This document shows positions 17,705 to 27,005 of a DNA stretch of 64,000 bases, piece after piece. The stretch lies in the NCBI RefSeq assembly GCF_029767005.1, contig NZ_JARUQR010000004.1:62517-126516 (forward strand), in the 5' to 3' direction. How positions within the stretch are numbered: position 1 is the first letter of the stretch; each line of letters starts with the position of its first letter. The notes beneath the pieces were generated by a model, which was not told the origin of the DNA, made no database searches, and saw nothing but the letters and a program-made list of their open reading frames with translations. The position numbers and the translations under genes are program-made. Source of the DNA: Thiomicrorhabdus sp. ZW0627 (GTDB taxonomy: Bacteria > Pseudomonadota > Gammaproteobacteria > Thiomicrospirales > Thiomicrospiraceae).

Positions 17705-19318
17705 ATGCTTACAGTCATGCGCAGAATCATCTCATCATTTTCAATACAGCCCTTGCTGTTGATTACATGGAGTTTGTTGGCCGCATTCAGTTTGCACCTG
17801 ATGCATCCTCTCCCTTTTTTGCAGCCTACAATCGAACAACTCCCTCTTTCCGTCCAAGAACAAATCATGCTGTTACTGCTGCTACTCGCCGTTTTCTACG
17901 GCGTCATGCTACTACAGAACCGACAACTTCAACAGCGCCTGAACGAACAGGAACAACGCTACAAAAAAACCGTCAAGGAATTGAAGTCGCGTTATCAAAA
18001 TGAAGAAAATCAGATCATCACCCTGATGCAGAGCGATCAATTCGCCTATTGGGAATGGGATATCAAGAAAAACCAAGCGGATTTTTCACCGCAATGGAAG
18101 AGCATGCTCGGACTTGAGAAAGACCTTCCTCTCAACAGTCTGAACGATCTGAAAAACCGAATCCACCCGAAAGACCAATCAGCAGTCCAAAAACAAATGC
18201 TCAAGATACTGAGTGGCGAACATCAACGCTTTGAATGTACTCACAGAGTCCGCCACGAAGACGGCCATTACCTCTGGGTTCATGACAAAGGCCAGATTTT
18301 CTATTCACCTTACGGAGACATTGAAAAGCTCAGCGCCATCCGCTTGGACGTAAGTGAACAGAAATGGATCGAAGAAGAACTGGAGCTGGATGCAACTATC
18401 ATCGAACACTCCTCCGAAGGAATTGTGATTGCCGACGAACAGCTAAAGGTGGTTCGATGCAACCAGGCATTGGCGAAATCACTGGATCTCGATCGAGATG
18501 CGATTCAGCACATGAGTCTGGAACAACTCCTCGAGTTGCTTCAAAATGGTCGTCCGTCCGACATCCTCAGCCAGCTTGAGCACAACAATCAATGGCGCGG
18601 CGAGCTTTCCGTACACCGTGCTAACGGCAAACTGGATCACGCCAGCATCGTCAACATTCAGAAAATTCTTCACGAAACCACCCAACGCATACACTACATC
18701 CTGACCCATACGGACATAACCGATCTAAAACGTACTGAACACGCCCTGAACAACCTTGCGAACCTTGATAGTGTGACCGGATTGGCCAACCGCAACAAAC
18801 TGTACAATGAACTGGAAAAAACGCTCGCGCAGGATACGCCAACCACATTACTGTTCCTGGATCTTGACAACTTCAAGACCGTAAACGATACGCTCGGCCA
18901 TGACATCGGCGACCAGCTTCTGCAAAACGTCGGTGAAATACTCACATCCTTAATTCCGGAATCAGCGCTCGCGGCTAGAGTGGGCGGTGACGAATTCGTA
19001 CTCTTCTACGACCGTGATGAAACCGAAATGAGTGCGAGTGAATTGGCTAACAGCATCGGTAAACGACTTGGACAACCAATCACTGTCAATCAACATGAAA
19101 TCCAAGTTGGTTCCAGCATCGGTATTGCCCACTATCCTGAAGACGCCGAGGATCGAAAATCACTTATGAAAGCTGCTGACACTGCAATGTACCAAGCAAA
19201 ACGGGCGGGCAAAGGGCAATTCAGAGTCTTTTCTGACAATAGCCCGACTTCGCAGCTGGATTTGACTTTCCAGGTGCAAACCACGCACCCTGAAAAAGAA
19301 CAGGCCCGCCTAGAATAA
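17705..19318 (+). CDS. Membrane diguanylate cyclase with two PAS domains
   Basis: A 537-residue sensor. It has two N-terminal membrane helices (about 15-35 and 50-67) and a short coiled coil. A PAS/PAC unit follows (about 105-215, ending RLDVSEQKW), then a second PAS (about 220-340, ending LTHTDITDLKR), and finally a GGDEF domain (350-515). The active site is intact, GGDEF at about 427-431, preceded by DLDNFKTVND. It should make c-di-GMP in response to a signal sensed by the PAS domains. It could feed the LapD receptor, though this link is inference. The start is uncertain: ATGs at 17705 and 17717 are both possible. Confidence 0.87.
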   Translation: MLTVMRRIISSFSIQPLLLITWSLLAAFSLHLMHPLPFLQPTIEQLPLSVQEQIMLLLLLLAVFYGVMLLQNRQLQQRLNEQEQRYKKTVKELKSRYQNEENQIITLMQSDQFAYWEWDIKKNQADFSPQWKSMLGLEKDLPLNSLNDLKNRIHPKDQSAVQKQMLKILSGEHQRFECTHRVRHEDGHYLWVHDKGQIFYSPYGDIEKLSAIRLDVSEQKWIEEELELDATIIEHSSEGIVIADEQLKVVRCNQALAKSLDLDRDAIQHMSLEQLLELLQNGRPSDILSQLEHNNQWRGELSVHRANGKLDHASIVNIQKILHETTQRIHYILTHTDITDLKRTEHALNNLANLDSVTGLANRNKLYNELEKTLAQDTPTTLLFLDLDNFKTVNDTLGHDIGDQLLQNVGEILTSLIPESALAARVGGDEFVLFYDRDETEMSASELANSIGKRLGQPITVNQHEIQVGSSIGIAHYPEDAEDRKSLMKAADTAMYQAKRAGKGQFRVFSDNSPTSQLDLTFQVQTTHPEKEQARLE

Positions 19319-19325
19319 ATCCAGA

Positions 19326-19333
19326 CAGGCCTG
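19326..19333. repeat. CAGGCCTG palindrome at convergent gene ends
   Basis: One copy of the window-wide 8-base palindrome, inside ACAGGCCTGT. Its right part GCCTGTTC (19329-19336) pairs with GAACAGGC (19299-19306), which lies in the last codons of the PAS-GGDEF gene. This makes a larger inverted repeat that might act as a transcription end for the two convergent genes. Confidence 0.5.
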
Positions 19334-19359
19334 TTCAGTTCACCTCAAATCCATCCCGG

Positions 19360-21858
19360 TTAAGATGTTTTCTTAGCCGTAGTCTTCTTGGTTGCGGTCT
19401 TCTTAGCTGTAGTCTTTTTTGCAGCGGTTTTCTTGGCCGGTGCTTTTTTAGCTGCTGCCTTCTTCGCAGGCGCTTTCTTAGCTGCAGGTTTCTTGGCCGC
19501 CGCACGTCCACGCTTCTTAGGTTCAGGTGCTTCGTCCAAACGCTTCTGGCACTCTTCCAAACTCAGCTCCAAAGCATCTTCGTCTTTAGCGATTTTCGCG
19601 TTCTTCTTAGTCGTCACATCAGTGATATAAGGCCCCCAACGACCTTTAAGGATTTTCACATCCGTGCCCGGGAAAGTTTTCACGATCTTATCGGCATCCG
19701 CCTGGATTTTCGCTTCGATCAACGCGACAGCCTCTTCCAACTCGATGCTTAAAGGATCAAACCCTTTGATCGGAGCATATTGTTTCGGCCCGTATTCCAG
19801 ATAAGGTCCGAACGGCCCCTGTTTGGCGATGATCTTTTGTCCTTTTTCAACACCGAATACCGTTCCATCAACCGCCTTAGCCTCATAAGACTCCGGCATC
19901 TCTCCCACTTCCCGAGGAAGCTTGAACAGTTCCAATGCCTCGTCCAGGGTGATCACATCCATTTTCTGGCCAGGCATCAGGCTTGCAAACATCGGCTTCT
20001 CTTCGTTTTCACCGTCACCCAACTGGACATAAGGTCCGAAGCGACCTATCTTGACATACATCGGCTTACCGGTTTTCGGATCGTCACCCAACAAACGGGC
20101 CTGACCGGCCTCTTCACGGGAAACGTCTTCGGCCGAAACCACCTTAGGATGAAACTGCTGGTAGAACTCTTCCAGCATGGCCTGCCATTGGACTTGTCCT
20201 TGAGCAATATTATCGAACTTATCCTCAACTTTCGCCGTGAATTGATAATCCAATACATCACCGAAATGCTTAATCAAGAAGTTCGTAACAACACCCGCTA
20301 TATCCGTAGGGAAAAGCTTATTCTTCTCGCTTCCGGCGATTTCGGTCAAGCTTTCCGCCTGAACTTTTCCGTCCTTTAAGGTGATCTGGCGATAAATACG
20401 TTCTTTACCTTCACGATCTTCCTTCACTACGTAACCACGTTGCTGAACGGTATCGATGGTCGGTGCGTAAGTTGAAGGACGCCCGATTCCCATTTCTTCC
20501 AAAGTACGAACCAGGCTCGCTTCGTTATAACGTGCCGGAGGACGGCTAAAACTCTGGCGAGCACCCATCTCTTCAATCTGCAACGCCTGACCGACTTTCA
20601 TCGGAGGCAATAACCCCGAATCATCCGATTTATCCAAATCATAGACTTTAAGGAAACCGTCAAAGGTGATCACTTCACCTTTGGCCGTGAACTTATCGCC
20701 CGGCAGATTATCGATTCCGATTTCAACCGTAGTACGCTGAAGTTGCGCATCCGACATCTGGGATGCAATAGCGCGTCGCCAAATCAACTGATACAGACGT
20801 TGCTCGTTACGTTCTCCTTCTACATTCTGCATGGAAAAATCGGTTGGTCGAATCGCTTCGTGCGCCTCTTGCGCATCGGCGTTCTTGGTCTTATAACGGC
20901 GCGGATGGCTGTACTCTTTCCCGTAATCCTTATTGATCACATCTTCCGCCTGGGAAATCGCCAACTCGGACAAGTTCACGGAGTCGGTACGCATGTAGGT
21001 GATCTTTCCGGACTCATATAAACGCTGGGCGACCATCATCGTCTGCTTTACAGAGAAGCCAAGCTTGGAGGAAGCCTCCTGCTGCAATGTCGAAGTCGTA
21101 AACGGCGCTTTCGGGCTGCGCTTGGCGGGTTTCTCCTCCAGCGACATCACCGACAAGTTCGCCTTGGCGACTGCCTCCAGGAAGGCAGTGGCTTCTTCTT
21201 CCGTATCGAAGGTGGCCGTTCGCTTAACCTCCAGGTCTCCGACAGGCTTGCCGGAATCATCCAATAAATTCAAGACTCCCTGAACACGAAAAACGAACGT
21301 CGACTCAAATGCTTCTATTTCACGCTCACGCTCGACAATCAGACGCACGGCAACCGACTGCACACGTCCGGCAGACAGGCCTGTTCGGATTTTTTTCCAC
21401 AAAATCGGCGAAAGTTCGAAACCAACGATACGGTCCAGAATCCGGCGCGCCTGCTGGGCGTTCACCAAATCCATGTCCACCGTTCTCGGTTCGGCAATCG
21501 CTTGCTGAATCGCCGGCTTGGTGATCTCATGAAAAACGATACGCTTGGTCGTGTCGATATCCAGATTCAAGGCTTCCGCAAGGTGCCAGGCAATCGCCTC
21601 CCCCTCGCGGTCCTCATCCGTCGCCAACCAAACGGAATCCGCCTGTTTAGTAAGCTTTCGCAGTTCCGCTACATTTTTTTTCTTATCGGCGGAAATCTCA
21701 TAGTTCGGCTCGAACCCATTCTCCAGGTCGATTCCCATCCCTTTTTTCTGAATGTCACGAATATGCCCATAACTAGAGCGTACGGTAAAGTCCTTTCCCA
21801 GGTACTTTTCAATGGTTTTTGCTTTTGCGGGGGACTCGACTATCACCAAATTTGTCAT
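19360..21858 (-). CDS. topA: DNA topoisomerase I with a lysine-rich tail
   Basis: An 832-residue type IA topoisomerase that relaxes negative supercoils. A TOPRIM domain is at the N-terminus (acidic DEDREGEAIA at 81-90) and the active-site Tyr288 is in SGKITYMRTDS. The C-terminal part has GRFGPY / GPFGPY / GRWGPY repeats. It shows none of the Cys4 zinc fingers of the E. coli enzyme. The last 50 residues are a run of AAKK, APAKK and TAKK repeats like histone H1. Tails of this type are known on actinobacterial topoisomerase I, where they raise processivity. The tail-coding DNA is repetitive. It is a single gene, divergent from the receiver-HATPase gene. Confidence 0.93.
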   Translation of the reverse strand: MTNLVIVESPAKAKTIEKYLGKDFTVRSSYGHIRDIQKKGMGIDLENGFEPNYEISADKKKNVAELRKLTKQADSVWLATDEDREGEAIAWHLAEALNLDIDTTKRIVFHEITKPAIQQAIAEPRTVDMDLVNAQQARRILDRIVGFELSPILWKKIRTGLSAGRVQSVAVRLIVEREREIEAFESTFVFRVQGVLNLLDDSGKPVGDLEVKRTATFDTEEEATAFLEAVAKANLSVMSLEEKPAKRSPKAPFTTSTLQQEASSKLGFSVKQTMMVAQRLYESGKITYMRTDSVNLSELAISQAEDVINKDYGKEYSHPRRYKTKNADAQEAHEAIRPTDFSMQNVEGERNEQRLYQLIWRRAIASQMSDAQLQRTTVEIGIDNLPGDKFTAKGEVITFDGFLKVYDLDKSDDSGLLPPMKVGQALQIEEMGARQSFSRPPARYNEASLVRTLEEMGIGRPSTYAPTIDTVQQRGYVVKEDREGKERIYRQITLKDGKVQAESLTEIAGSEKNKLFPTDIAGVVTNFLIKHFGDVLDYQFTAKVEDKFDNIAQGQVQWQAMLEEFYQQFHPKVVSAEDVSREEAGQARLLGDDPKTGKPMYVKIGRFGPYVQLGDGENEEKPMFASLMPGQKMDVITLDEALELFKLPREVGEMPESYEAKAVDGTVFGVEKGQKIIAKQGPFGPYLEYGPKQYAPIKGFDPLSIELEEAVALIEAKIQADADKIVKTFPGTDVKILKGRWGPYITDVTTKKNAKIAKDEDALELSLEECQKRLDEAPEPKKRGRAAAKKPAAKKAPAKKAAAKKAPAKKTAAKKTTAKKTATKKTTAKKTS

Positions 21859-21944
21859 GTAGTTAAAACTCTAAAATTTATCGGAAGGGCCGTTTTTTCT
21901 TTTTAAAAGGGTGCAAAAAATTTCTGTAATTTGCAAACTTAAAA

Positions 21945-21991
21945 TTCACCTAACCTGTTTTTTTTATAAAACCTTTTCCCCTGTAGGTGAA
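21945..21991. promoter_or_regulatory. Spaced inverted repeat in the topA divergent promoter region
   Basis: TTCACCTA (21945-21952) and its exact complement TAGGTGAA (21984-21991) lie 31 bases apart in the 243-base gap between topA and the receiver-HATPase gene. The centre-to-centre distance is close to four DNA turns, so a looping or dimer-of-dimers regulator is conceivable. A possible -10 (TATACAAT, near 21998) for the plus-strand gene follows directly. Confidence 0.3.
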
Positions 21992-22101
21992 AAAAGCTAT
22001 ACAATGAACAAAACCAAAGTACAAACTTTTACTTAGGTATGGCTATAAATAACATATTGATATAAATTAATTACTTATTAAAGCTTCGAGAAGCCGAACT
22101 C

Positions 22102-23022
22102 ATGCTGCCAACCCAAACTGCCAATCAAAAACGCCACAGATTGTTGCTTGTCGACGACGACCCGACCAATTTGGCATTGATGTGCGCCTACTTCGATTCG
22201 ACCAACTATGAGATCGTCACGGCAACCGACGGCGTCATGGCCAAACAGATCATTCTCGACCACCCTTACGACTATTTCAGTGCCTACGTCTTTGATTACC
22301 GCATGCCGTTCAAAGATGGCATCACCCTGCTGATCGAACTCAAAAACGATATTCACTACCGTCTGGTTCCGGCCATACTCCAGACATCAGCTGATAGCCA
22401 TGAAGATATTCAGCGCGGAATCCAAGCCGGCGCATTTTATTATCTTCTTAAACCGTTTTCAAAGGCGCACTTACTTTCCATCGTAGATGCCGCTGTCAAA
22501 GGTTTCAGCAACCACTTGGAAATTACACGCCAAGCGGTCAGTCTCTCGGAAGCGCTTAACCTTCTTCAGGACGCCCACTTCACCTTCAAGACCATCGACC
22601 AGGCCAAACACCTGTCCAACATTCTGGCTTTTTTAACCCGGGATCCGCAAAAAATCGGGATCGGCCTATTCGAACTGATGCTCAATGCAATTGAGCACGG
22701 AAACTTGGGGATCGGCTATGAAGAAAAGACAAAACTGATCGAAAACGATCAGTGGCAAGCTGAAATTGCCCGCCGTGCTTCGCTTCCGGAAAACAAAAAG
22801 AAATTCGTCAATGTCGAGGTCGAACATCACACCAACCATCTGGACATCACAATCGAAGACATGGGGAAAGGTTTTGACTACCAGCCTTTTATGGACTTCT
22901 CCATCGACCGAGCAATGGACAACCACGGCCGCGGTATCATGATGGCGAATAAACTGAGTTTCGACAGACTCGAATTCTCTAAAAACGGCAGTCGTGTTAC
23001 CTGCACGGTACAACTTAACTAA
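22102..23022 (+). CDS. Response regulator fused to an RsbW-like ATPase domain
   Basis: A 306-residue protein. The receiver domain (about 12-135) has DDD at 18-20, phospho-acceptor Asp65 in VFDYRMPF and the conserved Lys in LLKPF. After a linker the C-terminus (about 170-305) is a HATPase_c domain of the anti-sigma / RsbW type, with N box ELMLNAIEHGNLG and G1 box DMGKGFD. Known relatives act as regulators in partner-switching pathways rather than as classical kinases. No partner (anti-sigma antagonist, PP2C phosphatase or histidine kinase) lies beside it. The output is unknown. Confidence 0.8.
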   Translation: MLPTQTANQKRHRLLLVDDDPTNLALMCAYFDSTNYEIVTATDGVMAKQIILDHPYDYFSAYVFDYRMPFKDGITLLIELKNDIHYRLVPAILQTSADSHEDIQRGIQAGAFYYLLKPFSKAHLLSIVDAAVKGFSNHLEITRQAVSLSEALNLLQDAHFTFKTIDQAKHLSNILAFLTRDPQKIGIGLFELMLNAIEHGNLGIGYEEKTKLIENDQWQAEIARRASLPENKKKFVNVEVEHHTNHLDITIEDMGKGFDYQPFMDFSIDRAMDNHGRGIMMANKLSFDRLEFSKNGSRVTCTVQLN

Positions 23023-23045
23023 AGAGATATAACTGCAAGCAACGC

Positions 23046-24167
23046 CTATCGAATTCTTCGCCAGCGTCCTGCCGACATCGCTTCAATCTCCCCCGAAAGC
23101 TCCAACATCGTCAACTGACTTTGTATTTCATACACGGGCATCTTGCTGAGTACCACCAATTCGTCCAGGCCGACCGGTTCGTATTCCATATAACGCAAAA
23201 TACCGTTTTTCGGCGACGTATTACTGTCTCCGGAAGCGCCTTCCGATAATGATTGATCCTTTTCACGTTCTGCCGTCCAATCGATGCCCAAAACCGAAAC
23301 CAGCTCCTCCAGCACGTCTTGACCGGATTCCACCAGTTTTGCACCTTGTTTGATTAGCTGATGACACCCTTTCGCCTGAGGGTTATTAATCGAACCGGGA
23401 ACGGCAAAGACTTCACGACCTTGATCCAACGCCGTCTTGGCTGTAATCAAAGAACCACTCTGTACCGCCGCTTCGATGACAAGCGTACCGACACTCAAAC
23501 CACTGATAATGCGATTGCGTTTAGGGAAATTGTAAGCTAGCGGCTTGGTTCCCAAAGGAAACTCCGAAACCATCGCCCCCTCCTCGACGATCTGATGCGC
23601 CAGTGCCTTGTTGGCGGCTGGATAAATCCGGTCCAAGCCGGTGGCCACCACGGCAACTGTCTTACCGATTCCCAGCAGGCCACCTTCATGCGCCGCCGTA
23701 TCGATTCCCAAAGCCAGACCACTGACAATCCCCAACCCTTGATCCGAAAGAAAATGTGCAAAATCCTTGGCCGTGTTAACCCCTTGCCTGGAAGCATGGC
23801 GACTCCCGACGATGGCCAACTGCGGATCATTCAATAAAGAAACGGACCCCCGCGCCGACAGCAAAACCGGTGGATCATCAATTTTCTTCAACATGTCAGG
23901 AAATTCGTCCGCACCAATCGCCAACAATTCCTGCCCCGATCCCTGCCCCCATTCGAGGGTTTCATCGATGCGTTTTTCCAAGGCGTCGTCAAATAAACCA
24001 TCCACTTGCTTGTCACCGACGATTTTCGCATTTTGCCAGTCGGCTTGAGTTGCCTGCAAAGCGGTTTTCAAACTGCCGAAATGCGCCACGGTTTTCTGCA
24101 ACTGCTTATACGAAAAAAAATTCAGATGAAAGGGAATGAGACTGGGTAAATCGGAAAAACTTGACAT
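23046..24167 (-). CDS. dprA: DNA processing protein DprA
   Basis: A 373-residue protein of the DprA/Smf family. Its Rossmann-like core has AIVGSRHASRQG, SGLALGIDTAAHEGGL and FPLGTKPLAYNFPKRNRIISGLS, all strongly conserved. The C-terminal winged helix (about 310-370) is present. DprA binds incoming single-stranded DNA and loads RecA during natural transformation. The frame stays open to a TTG at 24188. I prefer the ATG at 24167 (MSSFSDLPS), since neither has a clear ribosome site and this one fits the family N-terminus. It is divergent from def, a common arrangement. Confidence 0.92.
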   Translation of the reverse strand: MSSFSDLPSLIPFHLNFFSYKQLQKTVAHFGSLKTALQATQADWQNAKIVGDKQVDGLFDDALEKRIDETLEWGQGSGQELLAIGADEFPDMLKKIDDPPVLLSARGSVSLLNDPQLAIVGSRHASRQGVNTAKDFAHFLSDQGLGIVSGLALGIDTAAHEGGLLGIGKTVAVVATGLDRIYPAANKALAHQIVEEGAMVSEFPLGTKPLAYNFPKRNRIISGLSVGTLVIEAAVQSGSLITAKTALDQGREVFAVPGSINNPQAKGCHQLIKQGAKLVESGQDVLEELVSVLGIDWTAEREKDQSLSEGASGDSNTSPKNGILRYMEYEPVGLDELVVLSKMPVYEIQSQLTMLELSGEIEAMSAGRWRRIR

Positions 24168-24216
24168 AGTCAGATATAATATAAGCAATGTGAATTAAAC
24201 AAGTATAAACGACGCT

Positions 24217-24720
24217 ATGGAAAAACTCGACATCGTTCTATATCCAGAACAAGGACTTAGAGAAATCTGCACTCCGGTGCCGGAGATGACGGACGAACTC
24301 GACAAGCTGATCGACGACATGTTCTATACCATGTACGATGCACCGGGAATCGGTCTTGCCGCTCCTCAGGTAGCGGTTCAGGAACGCGTGATCGTGGTTG
24401 ATGTTTCCGAAAAGAATGATCAGCCGATCGCATTAATCAATCCTGAAATCGTCAAATCGGCCGGACAGATTACCTGGGAAGAAGGCTGTTTGTCTCTACC
24501 CGGCGTCTACGCCAAAGTAGACCGCCCGAGTGACATTCTGGTACGTGGCATGGACCGTGACGGCAAAATGATCGAATTCGAAGCGAACGACCTGTTGGCC
24601 GTTTGCATCCAACACGAAATTGACCACCTTAACGGAAAACTGTTTGTGGATCATCTTTCCGGCCTCAAACGCACCCGTGCATTGCAGAAGTTCCGCAAAC
24701 TCCAACAAGAAGAACAGTAA
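24217..24720 (+). CDS. def: Peptide deformylase
   Basis: A 167-residue metallo-hydrolase that removes the formyl group from new proteins. All three family motifs are present: GIGLAAPQ (44-51), EEGCLS (88-93) and HEIDH (133-137). The metal ligands are therefore Cys91, His133 and His137, with Glu134 as catalytic base. It is the first gene of def-fmt-rsmB; only 9 bases separate it from fmt. Confidence 0.97.
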   Translation: MEKLDIVLYPEQGLREICTPVPEMTDELDKLIDDMFYTMYDAPGIGLAAPQVAVQERVIVVDVSEKNDQPIALINPEIVKSAGQITWEEGCLSLPGVYAKVDRPSDILVRGMDRDGKMIEFEANDLLAVCIQHEIDHLNGKLFVDHLSGLKRTRALQKFRKLQQEEQ

Positions 24721-24729
24721 CCCCCGATT

Positions 24730-25680
24730 ATGAGCCAAGCATTGAAAGTCATTTTTGCCGGAACGCCGGATTTCTCAGTCGCTCCGTTACAAGCGTTGAT
24801 TGACTCGCAGCACGAAGTCATCGCCGTCTACACCCAGCCGGACAGACCGGCGGGGAGAGGGCGCAAGCTTACTGCCAGCCCAGTAAAGAATCTGGCTCTT
24901 GAGCATGATATCCCGGTCTTCCAGCCTGAAACACTGCGTGATGAAGAGGCTCAACAGACGCTGGCAGACTTAAATGCCGACATCATGATCGTGGTCGCTT
25001 ATGGCTTGATTCTTCCGAAAACAGTATTAGAAACACCTAAATACGGCTGTCTCAACATCCACGCGTCGCTACTGCCTAGATGGCGCGGTGCGGCGCCGAT
25101 CCAACGTGCGATTGAAGCAGGTGACGCAGAAACCGGCGTCACCATCATGCAGATGGATGTCGGATTGGATACCGGAGACATGCTGTACAAGGTCTACACA
25201 CCAATAGACGAAAACGACACAGCGCAAACCCTGCACGACCGTTTGAGTACTTTGGGTGCCGAGGCGTTAATGCAAACCTTGGAACAAGTTCAAAACCAGA
25301 GTCTGAATCCTGAAAAACAGGATGAAACTCTAGTCACTTACGCTCAAAAGCTTTCCAAAGCCGAAGCGGAAATCGACTGGAACCAGCCGGCGGAAATTAT
25401 TGTCCGGAAAATCCAGGCATTCAACCCATGGCCAGTGGCCTTCACTACTTTTCAGGAACAACCATTGAGAATTCTAGGTGCCCGCATGGCTGACGACTCC
25501 GAAAAACATTCGGACCGTGAAAAGCAGCCCGGCCTGGTTCTCGCCGTGGAAAAATCAGGGGTTCTGATTGAAACCGGAACGGCCTCCATCTGGTTGACAC
25601 AAGTCCAACCCGCCGGGAAAAAAGCGATGTCCGCCTATGATTTCGCACAGGCTCGCCAACTTCTCGGGCATAGCTTCTAA
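24730..25680 (+). CDS. fmt: Methionyl-tRNA formyltransferase
   Basis: A 316-residue enzyme that formylates initiator Met-tRNA using 10-formyl-tetrahydrofolate. Catalytic residues are Asn109, His111 (LNIHASLLPRWRGAAP) and Asp147 (GLDTGDM), the same spacing as in E. coli. The C-terminal OB-like tRNA-binding domain (about 205-310) is intact. It follows def, its functional counterpart, and its stop overlaps the rsmB start (TAATG). Confidence 0.97.
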   Translation: MSQALKVIFAGTPDFSVAPLQALIDSQHEVIAVYTQPDRPAGRGRKLTASPVKNLALEHDIPVFQPETLRDEEAQQTLADLNADIMIVVAYGLILPKTVLETPKYGCLNIHASLLPRWRGAAPIQRAIEAGDAETGVTIMQMDVGLDTGDMLYKVYTPIDENDTAQTLHDRLSTLGAEALMQTLEQVQNQSLNPEKQDETLVTYAQKLSKAEAEIDWNQPAEIIVRKIQAFNPWPVAFTTFQEQPLRILGARMADDSEKHSDREKQPGLVLAVEKSGVLIETGTASIWLTQVQPAGKKAMSAYDFAQARQLLGHSF

Positions 25681-27005
25681 TGAGTCAGTCCAAACCGATC
25701 AACAGCCGTTTCGTCGCTCTCAAAATCTGCCTGACCGTCATCGTGGACGGTCGCTCTCTGAGTCAGACGCTCCCTGAAGGTCTGGCGCAATTCAGTGACC
25801 GCAGAGAACGCAATTTCACTCAGAACCTGGTACTGGGCACATTGCGTTGGCAAGAGCGCTTGGAAGCGATTCGCACCCACTTACTGAAGAAACCGATGAA
25901 AGCCAAGGATGAGGACGTCAACCAGCTGATTCTGCTCGGACTGTACCAGATTCTCTACATGGACACGCCGGAACACGCGGCGGTTTCCGAAACCGTCTCG
26001 GTCACTAAATCGCTTAAAAAACCGTGGGCTAAAGCGCTGGTGAACGGTGTGCTGCGCAATTTCCTGCGTGAAAAACAAGCCATCTGCGACGAAGTCGACC
26101 TCAAACCGGCCTACAAATACTCGCACCCTCAATGGCTGGTCAAGACATTGAGAAAAGCTTATCCGGATCATTGGCAAACCATTCTCGATGCCAACAACCA
26201 GCAGGCGCCTTTGACCTTACGGGTCAACACCCACTACCAGAGCCGCCAGCATTTTATGGAAACGCTTGAAGAAGCAGGCATCGAAGCTTTGGAACACCCT
26301 AGGGCACCGCAAGGCGTCTTACTACAGCAAAGTACCGACATCACCCAGCTTCCAAGCTATGACGAAGGTGGCTTTAGCGTTCAGGATGCCGCGGCTCAAC
26401 AAGCCGCGAACCTACTACAGCCAAAGCCCAACGAACACATTCTGGACGCCTGTGCGGCACCGGGCGGCAAGACCACGCATCTGCTGGAACTGTCAGAGAA
26501 CCAGGCCCGTGTATTCGCGCTGGAAAAAGAAGCGGAACGTCTCGACCGTCTAGGAGAAAACCTACACCGACTTAATCTGGAAGCCGAGTATGCGGCGGGA
26601 GATGCTTCGGTACCGGATGACTGGTGGAACGGAGAGTTGTTTGACAAAATCCTGTTGGACGCTCCCTGTTCGGCAACCGGAATCATCCGACGCCATCCCG
26701 ACATCAAATGGCACCGTACAGAAGAAGACATTGAGCAGCTCGTTACGACTCAGAATGCCATACTGAAGGCACTCTGGCCCCTACTGAAACCGGGCGGGCG
26801 ACTGCTTTACGCCACCTGTTCGATCCTGCCTCAAGAAAACACCTTGCAGATGCAACACTTCATCGACCAAGAATCCTCAGCCAAAGTCGTTCCGATTGAA
26901 GCAGATTGGGGCATCAGCTTTTCAGACACGCCGGGCAGACAAATTCTACCGGGCGAACACGGCATGGATGGATTTTTCTACTGTCTGCTGGAAAAGGAAC
27001 AGTAA
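25680..27005 (+). CDS. rsmB: 16S rRNA m5C967 methyltransferase RsmB
   Basis: A 441-residue Sun/NOL1-family RNA methyltransferase. An N-terminal NusB-like RNA-binding domain (about 8-135) precedes the SAM-dependent catalytic domain. That domain has DACAAPGGKTTHLLEL (SAM site), LLDAPCSATGIIRRHPDIKW with one catalytic Cys, and LLYATCSILPQEN with the other. It methylates C967 of 16S rRNA. It overlaps fmt by one base, and the DUF4390 gene starts directly after its stop. Confidence 0.95.
   Translation: MSQSKPINSRFVALKICLTVIVDGRSLSQTLPEGLAQFSDRRERNFTQNLVLGTLRWQERLEAIRTHLLKKPMKAKDEDVNQLILLGLYQILYMDTPEHAAVSETVSVTKSLKKPWAKALVNGVLRNFLREKQAICDEVDLKPAYKYSHPQWLVKTLRKAYPDHWQTILDANNQQAPLTLRVNTHYQSRQHFMETLEEAGIEALEHPRAPQGVLLQQSTDITQLPSYDEGGFSVQDAAAQQAANLLQPKPNEHILDACAAPGGKTTHLLELSENQARVFALEKEAERLDRLGENLHRLNLEAEYAAGDASVPDDWWNGELFDKILLDAPCSATGIIRRHPDIKWHRTEEDIEQLVTTQNAILKALWPLLKPGGRLLYATCSILPQENTLQMQHFIDQESSAKVVPIEADWGISFSDTPGRQILPGEHGMDGFFYCLLEKEQ

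Noticed and set aside
17455-17762. Short open frames (74 and 83 codons) in the argS-PAS/GGDEF gap
   Set aside because: They overlap each other and the start of the real gene, show no ribosome site and have no recognisable product.
19360-19500. Short repeats in topA as a CRISPR-like array
   Set aside because: The repeat unit is codon-sized and in frame with a low-complexity protein tail; no spacers are present.
19388-19630. Plus-strand open frame opposite the topA tail (poly Ala/Phe/Val)
   Set aside because: It is the reverse of the repetitive lysine-rich tail codons, a compositional artefact.
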